DNA of 64,000 nt, taken from positions 62,001 to 126,000 of the forward strand of contig BCKT01000010.1 in assembly GCA_003116875.1 (NCBI GenBank), read 5' to 3'. The notes under the pieces were generated by a model, which saw nothing but the letters and a program-made list of their open reading frames with translations, made no database searches and was not told the DNA's origin. This document shows positions 26,822 to 39,833 of the stretch, one piece after another; within the stretch, counting starts at the first letter, position 1, and each line of letters opens with the position of its first letter. This DNA comes from Takashimella koratensis (Eukaryota; Basidiomycota; Tremellomycetes; Trichosporonales; Tetragoniomycetaceae). The position numbers were made by a program, and so were the translations under genes.

Positions 26822-27930
26822 GGTGGCTCAAGGGAAGGTGTATGTTGGGAAGGACACTAGTGTGGGATCCAAGAATCTGACGTGCGATCACCAGGATCGA
26901 GCAAAGTTGCGTTGGAGACCAGAAGTGGAAAGTGGGTGGGGGTATTTATATGATACAGAGAGTCATGATGTTGTGTAAACAATGTGGTCAGGCGCAGAGA
27001 AGGTGCATGATGACAGGTGGAACGTTGGATGTGAGGAGTAGAAGCGAATTCACATGGATGGGACATGCAAGGGTACGGATGAGGTAAGGAATTGTCTATC
27101 CACGGGGATCGACAATGGACAGAGAAGAAAGGAGCCGGCAGGGTGCGGGGAAGTGGGGTAGTTGAGATGAGGGTTAGGAGGAGTTTTATACAATGGAAGC
27201 GATGTAGTTAGACGGGAGGATAGGCTGTTCGTAAGTGAAGGCAGTTTCCTAGAGGAAGTAAGGAGATTTGATGAATGGTAGGGTACTATGATGGAGGTAT
27301 CAGGTGTTAAAGGAAGTGAGGAATTGGCAAGTTGACGGAGCGAGGAGGCGGTGGCAGATGAAAGGACGTCGAGCGGTGCACACGGGTCAACGCGTGAGCT
27401 GTGGGAATTCCGGTCCCAGTCAGGCGAGGCGAAAGGGGTCGTGAGGGGTGAGTTGGGGTGGGATGTCAATGGATAGATGGATAGATTTGACCAAGGAGAG
27501 GATTGCGGCGCGGTCGGCGCGTGCAAGTCTTGGCCCCGCTTGAGTTTGACTGGGATGAACGGAGTCAAAAAGCCGTAGGATCCATTTCTGTCGTTGTCGT
27601 CGATGAGTGAGACGGGTTTGAGGTAGATAGGGGAATCAGGAGGTGCAAGAGGCGTATTGAGTGATGAATCAGGTGGAAGAGGAGGTTGGAGAAAGGACAG
27701 CGAGCGCTGGAGTACAGCTGAGTCAGAGGTTTGTTGCGAAAAGAGAATAGTGGCGAGGGAAGCTGACAGACAAGCTGGTAGTAGACCGTGAGCATTAAAG
27801 GGTGTATTAGCAAACAGACGAATATGGGTTGAGAAAAGTCAGTACATTAGCGAGTCAAGTGGACACAGATGGTATACAGGTTCATTACACTCGATTCGCA
27901 CATCACGCGCACACCTTGCCCGTATCCACT
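26822..27930. other. intergenic region
   Basis: Upstream of the second GH5 gene and downstream of RRS1. A 172-codon Ser/Pro/Leu-rich minus-strand open frame (27568-27050) lacks an ATG at its head and looks like chance in C/T-biased DNA. Confidence 0.5.
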
Positions 27931-29179
27931 CTACTTCCTCCCCCTGCCAGCTTTACCACCCCTTCCGCCGGACGCCTTGGCCCTCTCGATACGTTCATGA
28001 TACCTGACTGCCTTCCTTACGTTCACCCCACCCTCAACTCCCTCTCCACCCTTCTTCCCACCCGTCTCCTTCTCCTTCTTCTTCCCCGCGACACCTAATC
28101 TCCCCAAAACGTTCATCGCCTTCTCCTTCTCCCTGCCCACTTGTTCGGCGACACCACCTTCACCGACGTTTGTCTCAAACTTGCGCTTGACACCACGGGC
28201 ACGAGGCTCGCCCTCAATCTTCTTGTCGAACCGGCCTAGAGAAGCGGTCGAGGTCTTGGAGACGAGCATGGAACGCTCGAGCTCGGATTTACGAACGGCA
28301 CGGGAAGCGGCTTTCGCAGCTTGGCTGTCAGAGGGGCCCGGGATGATTCGGGACGAGGAAGAGGGACCAGCAGCGGAGGCGCGGGCAGCTTCGGCGACGT
28401 TGCGGGCTTGTTGACGTTCGTTCTTGGCAACTCGGGCTTTGCGCTCGTCTCGAGCTTCCTTCCGCGGGTCCGCCATGGGGTCTGAAAGGCATTAGCAGAG
28501 CGTAGGAAAGATTTAGGTGTCAAGGGAGAAGGAGGGAAAGGCGAGGGCAGCCCTTACTCACCAGAACCACCTTTCATCTCGTGTAACCACTGTTCCTCGC
28601 TATCCCTGTTCTTCGCATCACGCCCCCATCGGTTGACCCAATCCTGCCTCCCGTCGTCCCAGACCTTCTTCTCCTTGGTCTTGTGGCTGATCCCCTTGGC
28701 CTTGGCGAAGCGCTCCCACTTTGTCGGCGGTTTAGGCTTGGGCAGGGGTTTCTCACGCGGAAGGAGGGTGGTAGGGTCGGGAAGCTGGGCGACGGGTCCG
28801 TGTTCGGATGGAGCGGTGGGGAGGGAGAAGAGAGAAGCGAGGAGGGCTTGGGTGGTGGTGAGTGTGAGGGAGAGGAGGTGGGGTTCGAGGTTGCTGCGGA
28901 GCGAAGAGATAGGGAGAGGGTTTAGTATTAGATTTTGGATAGAGACGGCGTTTGTGGATTGCGAGCTCCAGGAGACACTCACGCATAGGACTCGGCGTCG
29001 ACCGGGGCAGTGTCGAACGCGGCGAGGAGACCGGCGTCGCACTCGATCGGGACGGACCGCTCGAGCGATCTGGATATGATCAGTATCGGCTGTTTGGGGA
29101 TCTATTCTGAACAAAAGCAGGAGCGCAGTTCTACTCACGACTCGGGTGCTGCGTTGGTGAGGATCTGAGATACGTCCAT
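27931..29179 (-). CDS. RRS1: ribosome biogenesis regulatory protein RRS1
   Basis: Nucleolar protein that, with Rpf2, brings the 5S RNP into pre-60S particles. Starts MDVSQILTNAAPES; small exons then lead to the family core LLPREKPLPKPKPPTKWERF, AKAKGISHKTKEKKVWDD and WVNRWGRDAKN, which is diagnostic for Rrs1. The C-terminal exon is Lys/Arg/Ala-rich (GRLGVAGKKKEKE, YHERIERAKASGGRGG) and ends GKAGRGRK at TAG 27933-27931, typical of nucleolar proteins. Divergent from the COX7a-like gene with 274 bp between the starts, so the two probably share a promoter. Confidence 0.92.
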
Positions 29180-29453
29180 GGTTTGCTTTCGAGTGTCGAG
29201 GATGAGGAGGATGACAACGAACCGAGCACGGTTCAAGGGGAAGTTTTTCAGTCTGAAATTTTGGGAGAAAATAGACCCCAAAGGGGGGGGGTAAGGAAAA
29301 AAAAAGGGAATAAAAAGGGAATATATTGCCCAACGGAGCAAGTCGGAAGCCAAACGCAGAAAACAGAATCACCATCGCATCCTTCACTTCTATCCATCTA
29401 CCCATCCACCTTCATACTCACCTCTCAACCCGCTCAATCTCACCTTGTCAACT
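29180..29453. promoter_or_regulatory. shared divergent promoter RRS1 / COX7a-like
   Basis: The 274 bp between two divergent starts. It contains a G7 run followed by an A8 run (about 29285-29310) and C/T-rich DNA next to the plus-strand start. Inferred from gene layout only. Confidence 0.5.
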
Positions 29454-30508
29454 ATGTGGCCCGTCACTGGTGAGTCAGCGCGCCGGGGAGTGTTTGTTCG
29501 TCTTCAAAAATTGGTCAAACACCCATCTGACGACGCGCAGCTACGCCCAAGATCCGCGAGAGGCAGATCGCCTACCAGGTTAGTTTCCGGACTCGTTTCG
29601 CCTAGGACTGGAGTGATGGGCTGGGGAGTGGGTGGTGTATAGGTCGTGGAGCGAGAAAAGAGGCCTGGGAGGGTAGTGGAGATGGTCTTGGAGGGGAATA
29701 GAGGGATGGAGGGAAGAATAGAAGGGGGCGGACATAAGGGCTAGGAGGGCGAGCGTTGGGACGGAAGGAAACGGAAGAGGATTAGAGAACGGATCTTCTC
29801 GACGCGAGATACACGGCTGGTCGCAGCTACGCTCCCTACTCGCGCTGCCTCTTCCGTCGCAGAACTGTGCTAACCCACCTCAGGCCCTCCAGGGCAAGGA
29901 GCTCGTCTTCCTCCGCAAGCCCGGATCCAAGCCCATTTTCGGTACGTCGGTGTTCACTTCATCTAGTACTTGTCCCATCAAATGACGCGGTTGCTGACCT
30001 TTCCCTTCTCTTCACTCGACTCTTGTCGCTCGCTGCATGTTTATTGCATGTTTATTGTCGGCGTTGTTCCCGCACTTTCTTCCCGCGCGCGCTCTCCTTG
30101 TCCCCTTACCCGCACCGCTCGGTCCCCACTCGTCCGGCTTCTCCCATTTGACCCGTCCTCTCATTTCTCATCGGTCTCACCACTCGTTTTAACACAGCCG
30201 CCTACATGACCCTCTTCTCCGTCGCGCTCGTCGGCAGCACCTTCCAGCTGATCCAGTACGCCCGTGTAAGTTTGCGCCTCGGTCCCTGTTCCCGGACCTC
30301 TCTTCCATCCCTCCTTGGCGTCGTCTTGTCCTTCTTGTCTTCTCTAACGAGGGCGTTTGCTGACATTGCTGCGCCATCTCCCACGCCTCTTCAATTCCTC
30401 ATCCGCATCCACTCCCCACTCTTGCATTAATCACACCCCGCTCTCCCCACGCTCTACGCTATGCGCCCCTACATCCCACAGGGCAAGGCCGCCAAGGTCG
30501 GCGAGTAA
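29454..30508 (+). CDS. cytochrome c oxidase subunit VIIa-like protein
   Basis: Small inner-membrane subunit of respiratory complex IV. Five exons (29454-29469, 29541-29578, 29884-29941, 30198-30265, 30482-30508) give 68 aa. The chain has IRERQIAYQALQ, the conserved FLRKPGSKPIF before the membrane span, then one hydrophobic helix AAYMTLFSVALVGSTFQLIQ and a short basic end GKAAKVGE. Layout and the R-K-P-G-S strand match fungal Cox7/COX7a. The first exon codes for only five whole residues, and introns make up about four fifths of the gene. Confidence 0.82.
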
Positions 30509-30906
30509 TCTTTGAATAGAACAACGTCTTGTCAAGTACCTCTTCCTCACACCTTGCACGTTAGTCTCGTAACGAGCGCGCTGAAGTAAGAGGGATGAGT
30601 ATGAGACGAGGATATGCATAGGTCTTTCTGTTGCCTGTTACCTGTTGGTGTTGTTGGTGAATGAGCATGGGTGGATCTGATTGGCTGCTGTATCAAGTGG
30701 CATTCTCCTGGTGTAGTTTGAGATCTGACGTAGTGTGCTCTACTCCGATTCATGCTATTCATAAACCCTCCTCACCACCACCATCACCCACCTCTCACCT
30801 CTTCACCACCGCCCCATCCACTCGCATGCTCCCTCCCTCCTCGCGACTCACCACTGCCCGTGCTTGTCTATACCCCTCGCTCTTCCTGCCTTTACTCCAA
30901 CTCACC
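30509..30906. other. intergenic spacer
   Basis: 3' flank of the COX7a-like gene and C/T-rich leader of the CorA gene. No other feature seen. Confidence 0.5.
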
Positions 30907-33900
30907 ATGTCGTCCCCGCGCGGGATCATGTCGCCCCAATCTCGACCCGCGTTGACCCCGCAGCACTGTGAGTGACCACCCGAACGACCGGATCGAGCGG
31001 GTGTGACCTCTCCCCCACTCACCTTCTACCTCCACGTCCACACTTCCTCTCTTCATCCCTGACTTCCACAGCATCCGGGTTCAAAGCAACTTCACTCGCC
31101 GTAGCTGCCGCACGCCGATTCACCACCGCTTCCTCAACTTCTGTCCAGTCGTCCGCGATCGACCTCTCCCCGTCTCCTCGAGCTGGCGCCGACTCCTCTC
31201 CTGCTCGTATCCCCGTAGCCCTTCCTGGCGCCGGTGGCTCTCCTTCTACAGCTGGAGGGACCATCTCCGCTCTTTCCCCTTCCAGCGCGTCTCCTCCTTC
31301 CGCTGCTGCACCTGATGGCCTCCTCTCACCCCGTTTCGCCGAACCTGATCACCCCAAGACCTCGCGCTCCCACTCTCCGCGCTTCGGTTTCGCAGGCGGC
31401 TCTTCCCCTTCCTGGGCCCGGGGTTTCTCCACCTCCGTCTCCACAGGAGCAGATGGCAGGCCGAGTGTCGCAGGTCCAGAGATGAGGAGGAGGAGTTCCG
31501 CAGCACCAAAGTATAAGTGGTTATCAGGAGGTGGGAGGACAGGGGACGAGCCAGGTGTGGATGTGCGAAGTGGGAGGGATGAAGAGGCGTATGGACATCT
31601 CAAAGCGGAGACAAAGGTCACAGTGAGTGTTATTTATGAGAAGGGTTGTGGGCGCAAAGACTAGGTGGCGGCGGTGGAAGTGGTGGAGTTGCGCGTCGAC
31701 TGACACACCTAAGGTTGTCGATTACTCCTCAGATCCCGAGGCGGAAGATACCAACGTCCGTATCGAGTTCAAGGGAAGCCGACTAGGCGACTGGCTTGAT
31801 TCCGCAGGTGGCCAGAGGAAGAGGGACGACGAGGGTCGGCCTGTCGGAGTCCGGTGGAGTGAGTGTATAGGCGTCACAGGTCTTGTCCAGATTCGACTTG
31901 CCATCACTTGATTGATTAGGCCGCTGATGTACCAAGTCCATGTCGAGGGTTTGAATTGGGAAGTCATCAAGACTCTCACCCTTCATTTCAAGTACGTCCA
32001 CGAGATATTCCCAATACTATACAACACTCTCTATAACCCCTACTCAGGCCGATCTCTCTTCTACTTTTCCACTTCTTCTCCTTTTCTCAGCTTCACGCTC
32101 AACGTTACTGACCATCGCAGCCTTCACCCACTCGCTGTCGAGGACGCTCTACGATCTTCTGGTTCCCCTCGGTCCAAACTCGATTTCTACCGCACGCACT
32201 TGTACATGCAAGTGTTGGTTCAACATATGCACCCGCCTGACGAAGCGCTTCTCTCTCTCGCTTCCGATGCACTGTCCGAAGGCCGCGTCGACGAGGTGGT
32301 GGAAGGTGCTTCCGGAGCAGGAGGAGTAGGTGGTGGGGCCGATGCGATTGATCTGGAAAGGGGCGTAACGCAGAGGAGGAAAGGTGAAGGATGGTGGAAG
32401 GGGATGAAAAGGAATGTTTGGAGGAGGAAAATGATGAAGTTGCCAGAAGGAGTGGAAGGTGTTTTTGAGCCTAGTATGGGCTTTGATTCAAGAGGGAGGC
32501 ACGGGCATATGGTAAGTCTAGGAGGGAGCAGTCCGGGTTGTGCTACAGGTTAAGGGCGGTCGCTGATATCTCCTCCCCCTTACTAGCCAATTGATAAACA
32601 TACCCATAGGATCGTGGTCGATCAGCTCTCGGCAAAGTACATGATCCCCGTCCGACGCGGGGTCCTCAGCGTCTTCCTAACTCGAGATGGTGAGTCCTCT
32701 TATCAACGACTTGCCAATTCACCATTCACTTGGCCTATCCCATTCCCTGATTCCTATGATACCTCGGGTGGTAGCCGTGGGCGTGATTACTGATAACCCA
32801 ATCTAGGCACACTCATTTCCATGTCACAGCGTCAATGTAACGAGGTTTTGGACCATATCTATGACCGACTCGAAGATGAGCATTCGCTCTTGCGCCGATC
32901 TGGCGATCCTAGTATGCTAGCTCATGCGATCTTGGACGTTGGTGAGTTGCCCAGATTAATGGACGTATGGGAATGAAGTAAAGGCTAGGGACGAGGCTGA
33001 CGAATATGAATAGTCGTCGATCTCTCTCTTGAGGTATGTGGAAATCGACAATGAAGATGCAGTGTAGCGAAATAAGAAGTGGGAATTGATCGTTGCAGAT
33101 TTCGCAAGCGTTCGAATCTGAGATCCTCAAACTCGAGTCATCGGTCCTCGTGGACCCAGAGGTACGTATCTCTAGGTTTCCTTGACCTAGCCGATCCAAG
33201 CTATTCTCGCTAACACCATGACCATCGTTCCCTCTCGACTCGATTTCTTCCCCCTCGCTCTACTCCGCCTGTCGCCCTTATGTCACCCTCGCTCTCACCC
33301 GCTCTCGCTTCGCTCGCTCGGGCTACCAGGTCGAGATCGTCCGCCACCTACACATCCTCTCCTCTCAACTCATCCGCCTCCGACGAACCCTCGCTCCCTT
33401 GCTTCATGTCTGTTACATTGTCCGAGACCAGGACGTGCAGCGTGCAGCAGCTGCTAGTACCCTCCTTGCGAGGACGGACAAGAAGTTGCTCACTGGAGGA
33501 AGCGCGACGCCTGTTCCTGGCTCTGGTTCTGCCGGATTAGAGGGCCACAGCGAGCCTGGACAACCTAGTCACCCTGGTCAAACCGGTCGACCTGGTCAAC
33601 CTACTCAACCTGGCCAACCCGGGCAATCCGGTCAAGCCCAACCACCTCCGCATAGCGAATACGGACCGCCTACTACCATCGACCCGACCTCTGACGCTCT
33701 ACACCTTACCCGCGCCAACCAATGGTCAAACTCCCCTCACCACTCGGGTACTGGGATGCACCATACCGTCCCGCAAGTATTGATCGATGGATTACCAGAT
33801 ATGACGATGAGTTCTACCTCGTCCTTGTCCCTACCTCTGGCTCAGCCGGCACCGGTGCCTTATTCCCTCGCTGGAGGGGGAGGAGACGGAGGAGGAGGGA

Positions 33901-35096
33901 GGAGTGGAGCGGCGACACCTACGCCTGGACCTGGACCGAGGGACGCACGGACCGCTCGACCGGGTTTAACAAACGCCGGATCTACAGCTACCGCCGCAAC
34001 AGGTTCTTCCTCCGCCTCGGGTCCAGGCGCACCTGGATCGAACACAATGGGTTACGGGTATACAAATTCAGGAACCGTCCTCCCTCTGCCTCTTGGACCA
34101 TCGGGATCTTCAGGACCCCTCACGGCAAATCATGGAGTCGGGTTCTTCTCACCAATGACAAAAGTCTATATCGGTGACGTCATTGATCATTTGGAACTGG
34201 TCGTAGGGAGTATGGACCAGTTTGTGGCGACTTGTGATCATTTGACGGATTATGTGTTTGTGAGTGCGCCTGCCAAGCGGAGGGGCGGGTTGGTTGAAAG
34301 AGTGCCAGGTGGACAATGGAAGGTGCAGCGTGCAAAGTGCAAGGGTGCAAGGGTGGAAAGGAATTTGTGCGCTGATACAGGTACCTCCACAGAACTCGCT
34401 ATCCTTCCAAACCAACGCGTCAATGGAACGACTCAGTATCGTAACTGTCGTTTTCCTTCGTGAGTCTTGGTCCATCTGAGTCCAGGCACCTCCACGCTGC
34501 TTTCAACCCGTTACAAGGCTGGCTGACCATGTACCTCGCTCGTAGCGTTGACTTTCATCGTAAGTCTACCTACCGGTCAAGAGGAATGCAGGATTCGATT
34601 TTGCCAGAGTAAGGTAGGATACTGATAACACTTTTTTTCTCCCGTGACATCTTTATTAAAATCTCACTTGAAGGCTTCGTACTTTGGCATGGTGAGTCAT
34701 TTGGTCCCATTTTACCATTCCCTCCTTCTTTCAACTTGTCAAATCTCACTGACAATCTCTTCTCAAATCCTCCCAATACATCTGAAACCACCTACTTTTC
34801 TTCAAACTCCATTACCGATATTCACTTACCACTCGACCCTGGCCGTTTGATTTTCGCTCACGGATTGCATGACGAAAAAAAAAAAAAAAAAACAGAACTT
34901 TGAACCTTTCCCAGCACTCGAGAATGGTGAACCGTACTTTTGGAAGATTGCAGCTCCTTGTACCGTCGGTTTCTTCTTGATCTTCTCGTTTACCTACCTC
35001 CGAGCTGGTGGGCAAACGATTGCGAGGAGAGTGGAGAGGTGGAGGAGGACGAAAGCGGTGGAGAGGGTAAGGAAGATGGCGAGGAAACACGAGTAA
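30907..35096 (+). CDS. CorA-family divalent cation channel (GMN type)
   Basis: Membrane channel for Mg2+ or related divalent ions. The long N-terminal part is Ser/Pro-rich (residues of exon 2 from 31072), followed by the CorA cytosolic domain: WIHVEGLNWEVIKTLTLHF, LHPLAVEDALRSSGSPRSKL, DFYRTHLYMQVLVQHM, LSVFLTRDGTLISMSQ. A large exon from about 33321 holds a low-complexity insert rich in GQP and Gly/Ser, then VYIGDVIDHLELVVGSMDQF (stalk helix), NASMERLSIVTVVFLP and LTFIASYFGM|NF, the GMN signature split by the last intron (34692-34895). After a second TM helix (FWKIAAPCTVGFFLIFSFTY) it ends basic at TAA 35094-35096. Close to the large fungal CorA proteins. Whether it sits in the plasma membrane or vacuole cannot be told. 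Confidence 0.88.
34875..34892 (+). repeat. A18 tract directly before an intron acceptor
   Basis: Eighteen A immediately followed by CAG, the 3' splice site of the last CorA intron. A possible branch site catgac lies just upstream of the run. Confidence 0.85.
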
Positions 35097-35401
35097 GCGT
35101 AGGGAGCGAGTAAGCGTGGCGAGCGAGGGAGGAAGTAGAAGAGCGATACGTTCAGACTGCGAGGGTAGCGAGCAAGCTAAAGAAAAGGTGGATGCAAGTT
35201 GGACAATCAATGTAATGGTAACCATAGATTGAAAAGTAAAAAGATCAAGGAAATGAAAAAAAAAAAAAAAAAAAAAAAACAAGATGCGACTTGGAGACCA
35301 ATCAACCTTTTGTAGCCAAAGATGCGGAACACGGTGCATGTCGAGACAAAATGAGACAAGGACACGAAAAAAATCGAGTTATCAACGATGAGTTATAGAG
35401 A

Positions 35402-35437
<36 letters not shown>

Positions 35438-36162
35438 AAATGTACGATGGGTGGTAGTGGTTATTGGATTCAAGAAAAAAAATGTACGAACAGAAACAGA
35501 AAGAAGTGGCAACAAAGGGGAAAAAAACGAATATCAATGAATCAAACGAGATGGCAAGATGGAATGTGTATGGAATGTGTATGAAGAAGGCAATGAGAGC
35601 AATGAGAGCATGGAATGAATGGGAATCGAGCAATGTTGACTATGAAATGACGAATGACGAATGGCGAGTGACTATTGGATGGACGGGATGGGGACTGTGC
35701 AGTGGAGGGTGGGATGGGTGGGATGGGTGGGATGGGTGGGATGGATTGACGCATGTATGTATATCGGTATCAGATAGGGAAAGTGAAAGAAAAGGAAAGA
35801 TCAACAGAAACAACCAAGAAAAAGAACCGGGTAGAGAGAAAGAGAGAAAGGGGGGGAAAGGTGTGCGAATGCCAACGACGAATGGAGTTTGTATTTCTCG
35901 ATATGTGCTTTGCTGCTGCCTGCTGCCTGCTGCTGCCTGCTGCTGTCGGTAATATTTCGAATTCTTCGATCTCTTTGCATGACTTCTTCGTTTGTTGTTT
36001 TTTGATGTTTCGGGTCGTTTTCGAATCTCCTCGCTCGCTTCTTGCTTCGTCTAATCGCCTGCTTAGCTCTCGACGTGTCCTGGGTATCGCACCGTCCGCT
36101 TGCTCTCTCTTTCTTTCTCTACGTCGAGTACTTCTCCTTCCCGTTAGAATCGTGGTAGTCGA
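35097..36162. other. convergent intergenic region with simple repeats
   Basis: Between the 3' ends of the CorA and WHI3 genes. It holds A24 at 35256-35279, a (GA)n tract of about 12 units at 35412-35436, a 9-bp GGGATGGGT tandem at 35711-35744, and CTGCTGCCTG repeats at about 35910-35945. No gene supported. Confidence 0.65.
35711..35744 (+). repeat. 9-bp tandem repeat GGGATGGGT, about 3.8 copies
   Basis: Each unit has two GGG runs, so the array fits a G-quadruplex motif on the plus strand. Confidence 0.85.
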
Positions 36163-39100
36163 TCACAGCGACCCGGCGTTACTTCCCCAAGCTGACGCCG
36201 CACCATTCAAGCTATTACTTGCAAACGCCTCGAACCCGTACCCTGTCCCATTCGCGCCTACCCCTCCTCCTACACCCATACCTCCACCCAAACCTCCTCC
36301 GCCTATCGCCATCGGGTGAGGGTAGCCCGGTGACGTACCCTGCCCCGAGATCCCGTTGGAGCTATTACTGCTCACTGGACCCGAAGACGTCGTACCTCCC
36401 ACGGTACTCCCACCAGGGGCGCCATTGGCCACTCCATTAGGCGTGGTCGAGCTCACCCAGCCGAGAGACGTAGGACCCAGTGGAGTCGGCGCCCATTGCG
36501 GGCTCGAGAGCGGGGAAATGATCGGTGAGAATGCTTGGTGGTTATGGAAAGAGGAAGCCGCGGAGACCGACGCCGAGCCGGCATTGGCGGAAGACGGGGT
36601 CGTGCCTCCGCCGCCGGCAATGTACTCCGACCCAGGGGTAGAAGAGGTGTTACCGAAACTGCTACTGGGGTTGGAAGTTGACGCGCCGGGTGCTTTAGGT
36701 ATCGTCGTTGGTTGGGCCCCGCCAGTGGGTGCGCCAGGTGCACCGGATCCGCCGGCAACGGTGGAGAAGTATCGCTGACGAGGTGAAGTGGGGAGGGGTG
36801 CGTTGAATGGTTGAGCGGTAGGAGAAAGGGAAGACGTCTCGCTCATTCGGCGGTCATACGGGGGTTTCGTCGAGATTCCGACTGCGCTAGACCCTGCACT
36901 AGCAGAGAGCGGAGGGGCAGAGTTGGGCATCGAGGAGGGGTACATCGCCTGTGGGCCGGTACCGGATGCACCAGGCGGACCAGGTGGGACCTGTGAGGAA
37001 GGAGGGAGAGGAGCGGGTCCAGACATCCCTGCGAGAGCAACGGTGTGTGCGATTCCACCAAAGACCGAGTTGCCCACGCCCTGGCCGTGTGAGTTTCCGC
37101 GCTGCCCTAGCGAATTCTTCGAGTACGACAGTCGTATCCCGCCCTTGACCAGCCCGTTCTGAGAGCGTGTCAGCTTGGTGTTTCTATTACCTGTGTAGCT
37201 TGTCCCTACTCACCAAGGTGTTCCCGTACAGATCGCGAATAGCCAAGGTCGCATGTGGTATATCCTCAAATTCGACAAAACACATGGGTCCATTGATCTT
37301 TTGTCGAAATGACATACGTTTGAACCCAGGTCGACGATGGAATAATGCCCTTAGTGATTCTTCGAGAAAGTTGGGTGGGTGGGTAGGTGGTGAGATTGCG
37401 GGGAGGTTGCCAATGTAGAGCGTGTTGATCTGGGCGAGTCAGCAAGGTTCCCCTTGAGGTTATGCCAAGGTATCTCGGACTGCCTCTTGGTCATACTTAC
37501 AGGTGGGTTCTGGTCAGCCGGGTTGACATTCTGAGTCGTGATCATATTTAACCGGTCATCACCTGGCGGGCTCATTCCGAACCCTCCAGAGGGCGGGATA
37601 TACCCGTATCCCGAGTACGAAGGCGGGTACCCTTGCTGGGGCGGTTGCTGTTGGTGGATCCCCTGCATCTGCGCTGGGGGAATACTCTGTTGCCCTTGGG
37701 GTTGTCCTCCCTGGGTCGGGATACTCTGGCGCCCAGTCGACCCTGGAGGTGGGGTCGGACCGGCGAACCCATCCAGGCCACTCATCCCCACCACACCCAC
37801 GTTCCATCCCTCCAGCTCGTCGGCCTCTTCGGCCAGCGCAAGCAGCGCTCTCGAATCGGTTGGTCGAGCAACGGGTGACTTGACCGATAACGGTGGTGAA
37901 TCTCCCGATGCCGATGGGGCCGAGGTAGGCGCAGGCGGTTGCGGGGCGTATGTCGGGACTGGCGGAGGTGGCATCGACTGGCGGTCTTTGAGCGCGACAA
38001 CTTCGCCGGGTGTCGGAGCACCACCGGGACCGAGACCCGCTGCGTTCGGCCACGAGTCCCATGCTTCCCGCGCGGCGGCTTGAGAGCTGGCCGGGAGGAG
38101 CGAAGGCGGGACGCCCTGTTGCGGCGACTGAATAGGCAACGCGCTGGGCGGTGCACCGGCCTGCGCTTGCTGCTGCTGCGTGACGAGCTGTCCTAACCGG
38201 CCGGACCGAATGAGCATCCCAAAGACATCGTCTCCGCCTGTACTCCGTTTTGTATGCAAGTTCTTCTTGGCCATCTCAGCTTTGAGCGTCGCACCTGTCA
38301 ACGCATCGATTCGGCGGCCCTGCAGAGCCTCGCGTGCGGCCAGCGCATCAGCGCGGGTCTTGAACCGGGCGAACCCGATCGTCTGGCGCCGAGTCGGTTG
38401 CTGGGCATTTGGTCCGAGAGTGGCCGTGGACGGTGCAGAGGGCGTGAGTGACATGGCCGCGGACGGCGTGGTGACGGATGAGGTGGTGGTTTGGGTCGAC
38501 ATCTGCAGAGAATGGAACGAATCCTCGAGAGATCCCATCATCGCTGGGTCTTGCTCGCTCCCAGGGATGGACGGGGGGAACTGTCCACCTTGAGCAGCGG
38601 CAAGCTGAGTGAGCTCGGCGAAGAGCGCGGCGTTGGGTTCGCGCCGTGATGTGCCAGACGGGAATTTGAGCGTCGCTGCTTCAAAGCCCGGTGCAAAAGT
38701 GAAGATATTTTGGAATTCACGCTCCTACATGTTGTTAGCTTGAGCCAAGGTGCATTGAGCTTTCTACTCACGCTCATATCGTCTGGAAAGCCGACGACAA
38801 AGATGGTACTGATTACCACATCGTCTTCATCTTTCTCATCGTCACGGGTCCGATCTCGGCGCCGTTCTTTTCCCTCTCCAGCTAACGACCCGGACCGGCC
38901 GTGGCTGAGCGCAGCAGGATGTGGGAGGACACCAGCGGCGGAGAGGGAGAGCGATGGATGTGGGCCCGGGAACGACTCGGCGCTCGTGGGGATGATAGGT
39001 ACGCCAGGTCCTGCGGGGCCGACGTTGCCGTTCATTCGATACGTGGGGCTAGTGAACCCCCCGCCGGGTGTGTTGGGCATCGGCGGTTGCGGTGGACCTC

Positions 39101-39458
39101 CTCGCCATTGCGAATTAGGGGCGCCCCATCCCCCTTGGTGTATAGGATCTGGCGGGAGGGCGTGCTGGGGCGGGGGGATGTACGTGGGTGCGTGCGGTGG
39201 GGGTGAGGTGGTCATTGGTGGGAGGTAGTGATTGGGAAAGGGGTGCGCAGTGGATGCGTGCGGTGTCCCGTGAACGTCGTAGGAGGAGGGCCCGGCGAGA
39301 TCGTCGTGGTAGTCAAGAGGTCCCGAGGTGGATGTCGATGCGGCGGATGCGGCGGATGGTGCGCGGGCTTGTTGGAATGCCATTGAGAAGGACTGGGGCT
39401 GGCTGAGGGAGGAAGTGGACAGGGCGGGTGAGGGAAGGGACGATGGTGGGCTAGTCAT
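36163..39458 (-). CDS. WHI3: WHI3-like RNA-binding protein
   Basis: RRM protein of the Whi3 family, which binds mRNAs (cyclin mRNA in yeast) and often forms condensates through Gln/Pro-rich disorder. The N-terminal half is Pro/Ser-rich, followed by an atypical first RRM (STIFVVGFPDDMS, FQNIFTFAPGFEAATL, IGFARFKTRADALAA). A Gln/Pro-rich linker leads to the C-terminal RRM: INTLYIGNLP, ALFHRRPGFKRMSFRQK, GPMCFVEFEDIPHATLAI and GGIRLSYSKNSLGQRG. The last RRM matches the Whi3 signature closely. The tail is Gly/Ser/Ala-rich, ending at TGA 36165-36163. Three introns found. Start at ATG 39458; the upstream open frame lacks an ATG near its head. Divergent from the BCAT gene across a 2.2 kb spacer, so a long leader is likely. 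Confidence 0.88.
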
Positions 39459-39833
39459 GGTGATATCTATGCGGTGCTGTGTCGATGATGATGATCGGGT
39501 GGTGGATAAGATGCGAGTCGGGTGAAGCAAGATGCGTGAGAAATGCAGTCGATGGGCGGATGGGTGCCGGATCGACAGTGCTCGATGCAAAGGCGGCAAG
39601 ACTACCGCTTAGACCCTGCACAACTTCCCTCCATCCGTCTCTCTCTCTGCTCGATCACTATTCCGTCGTCCCTCTCCAGTGTCGGCGGGTGGGCGTGGTG
39701 GTCGACACGGTGGTAGCGGTGGGTCGCGGCGTGGGTGGAGAGGCGGGGACGGTGATGGATGAATGTTGGGAGGTGGTGGAGGGGTTAGGACTGGGGACGC
39801 GTTGGTGTGGAGAATAAGGTTGTCAGCGGTGGC

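Noticed and set aside
27050..27813. Ser/Leu/Pro-rich minus-strand open frames
   Set aside because: No ATG in good position, no motif, composition explained by C/T-biased DNA.
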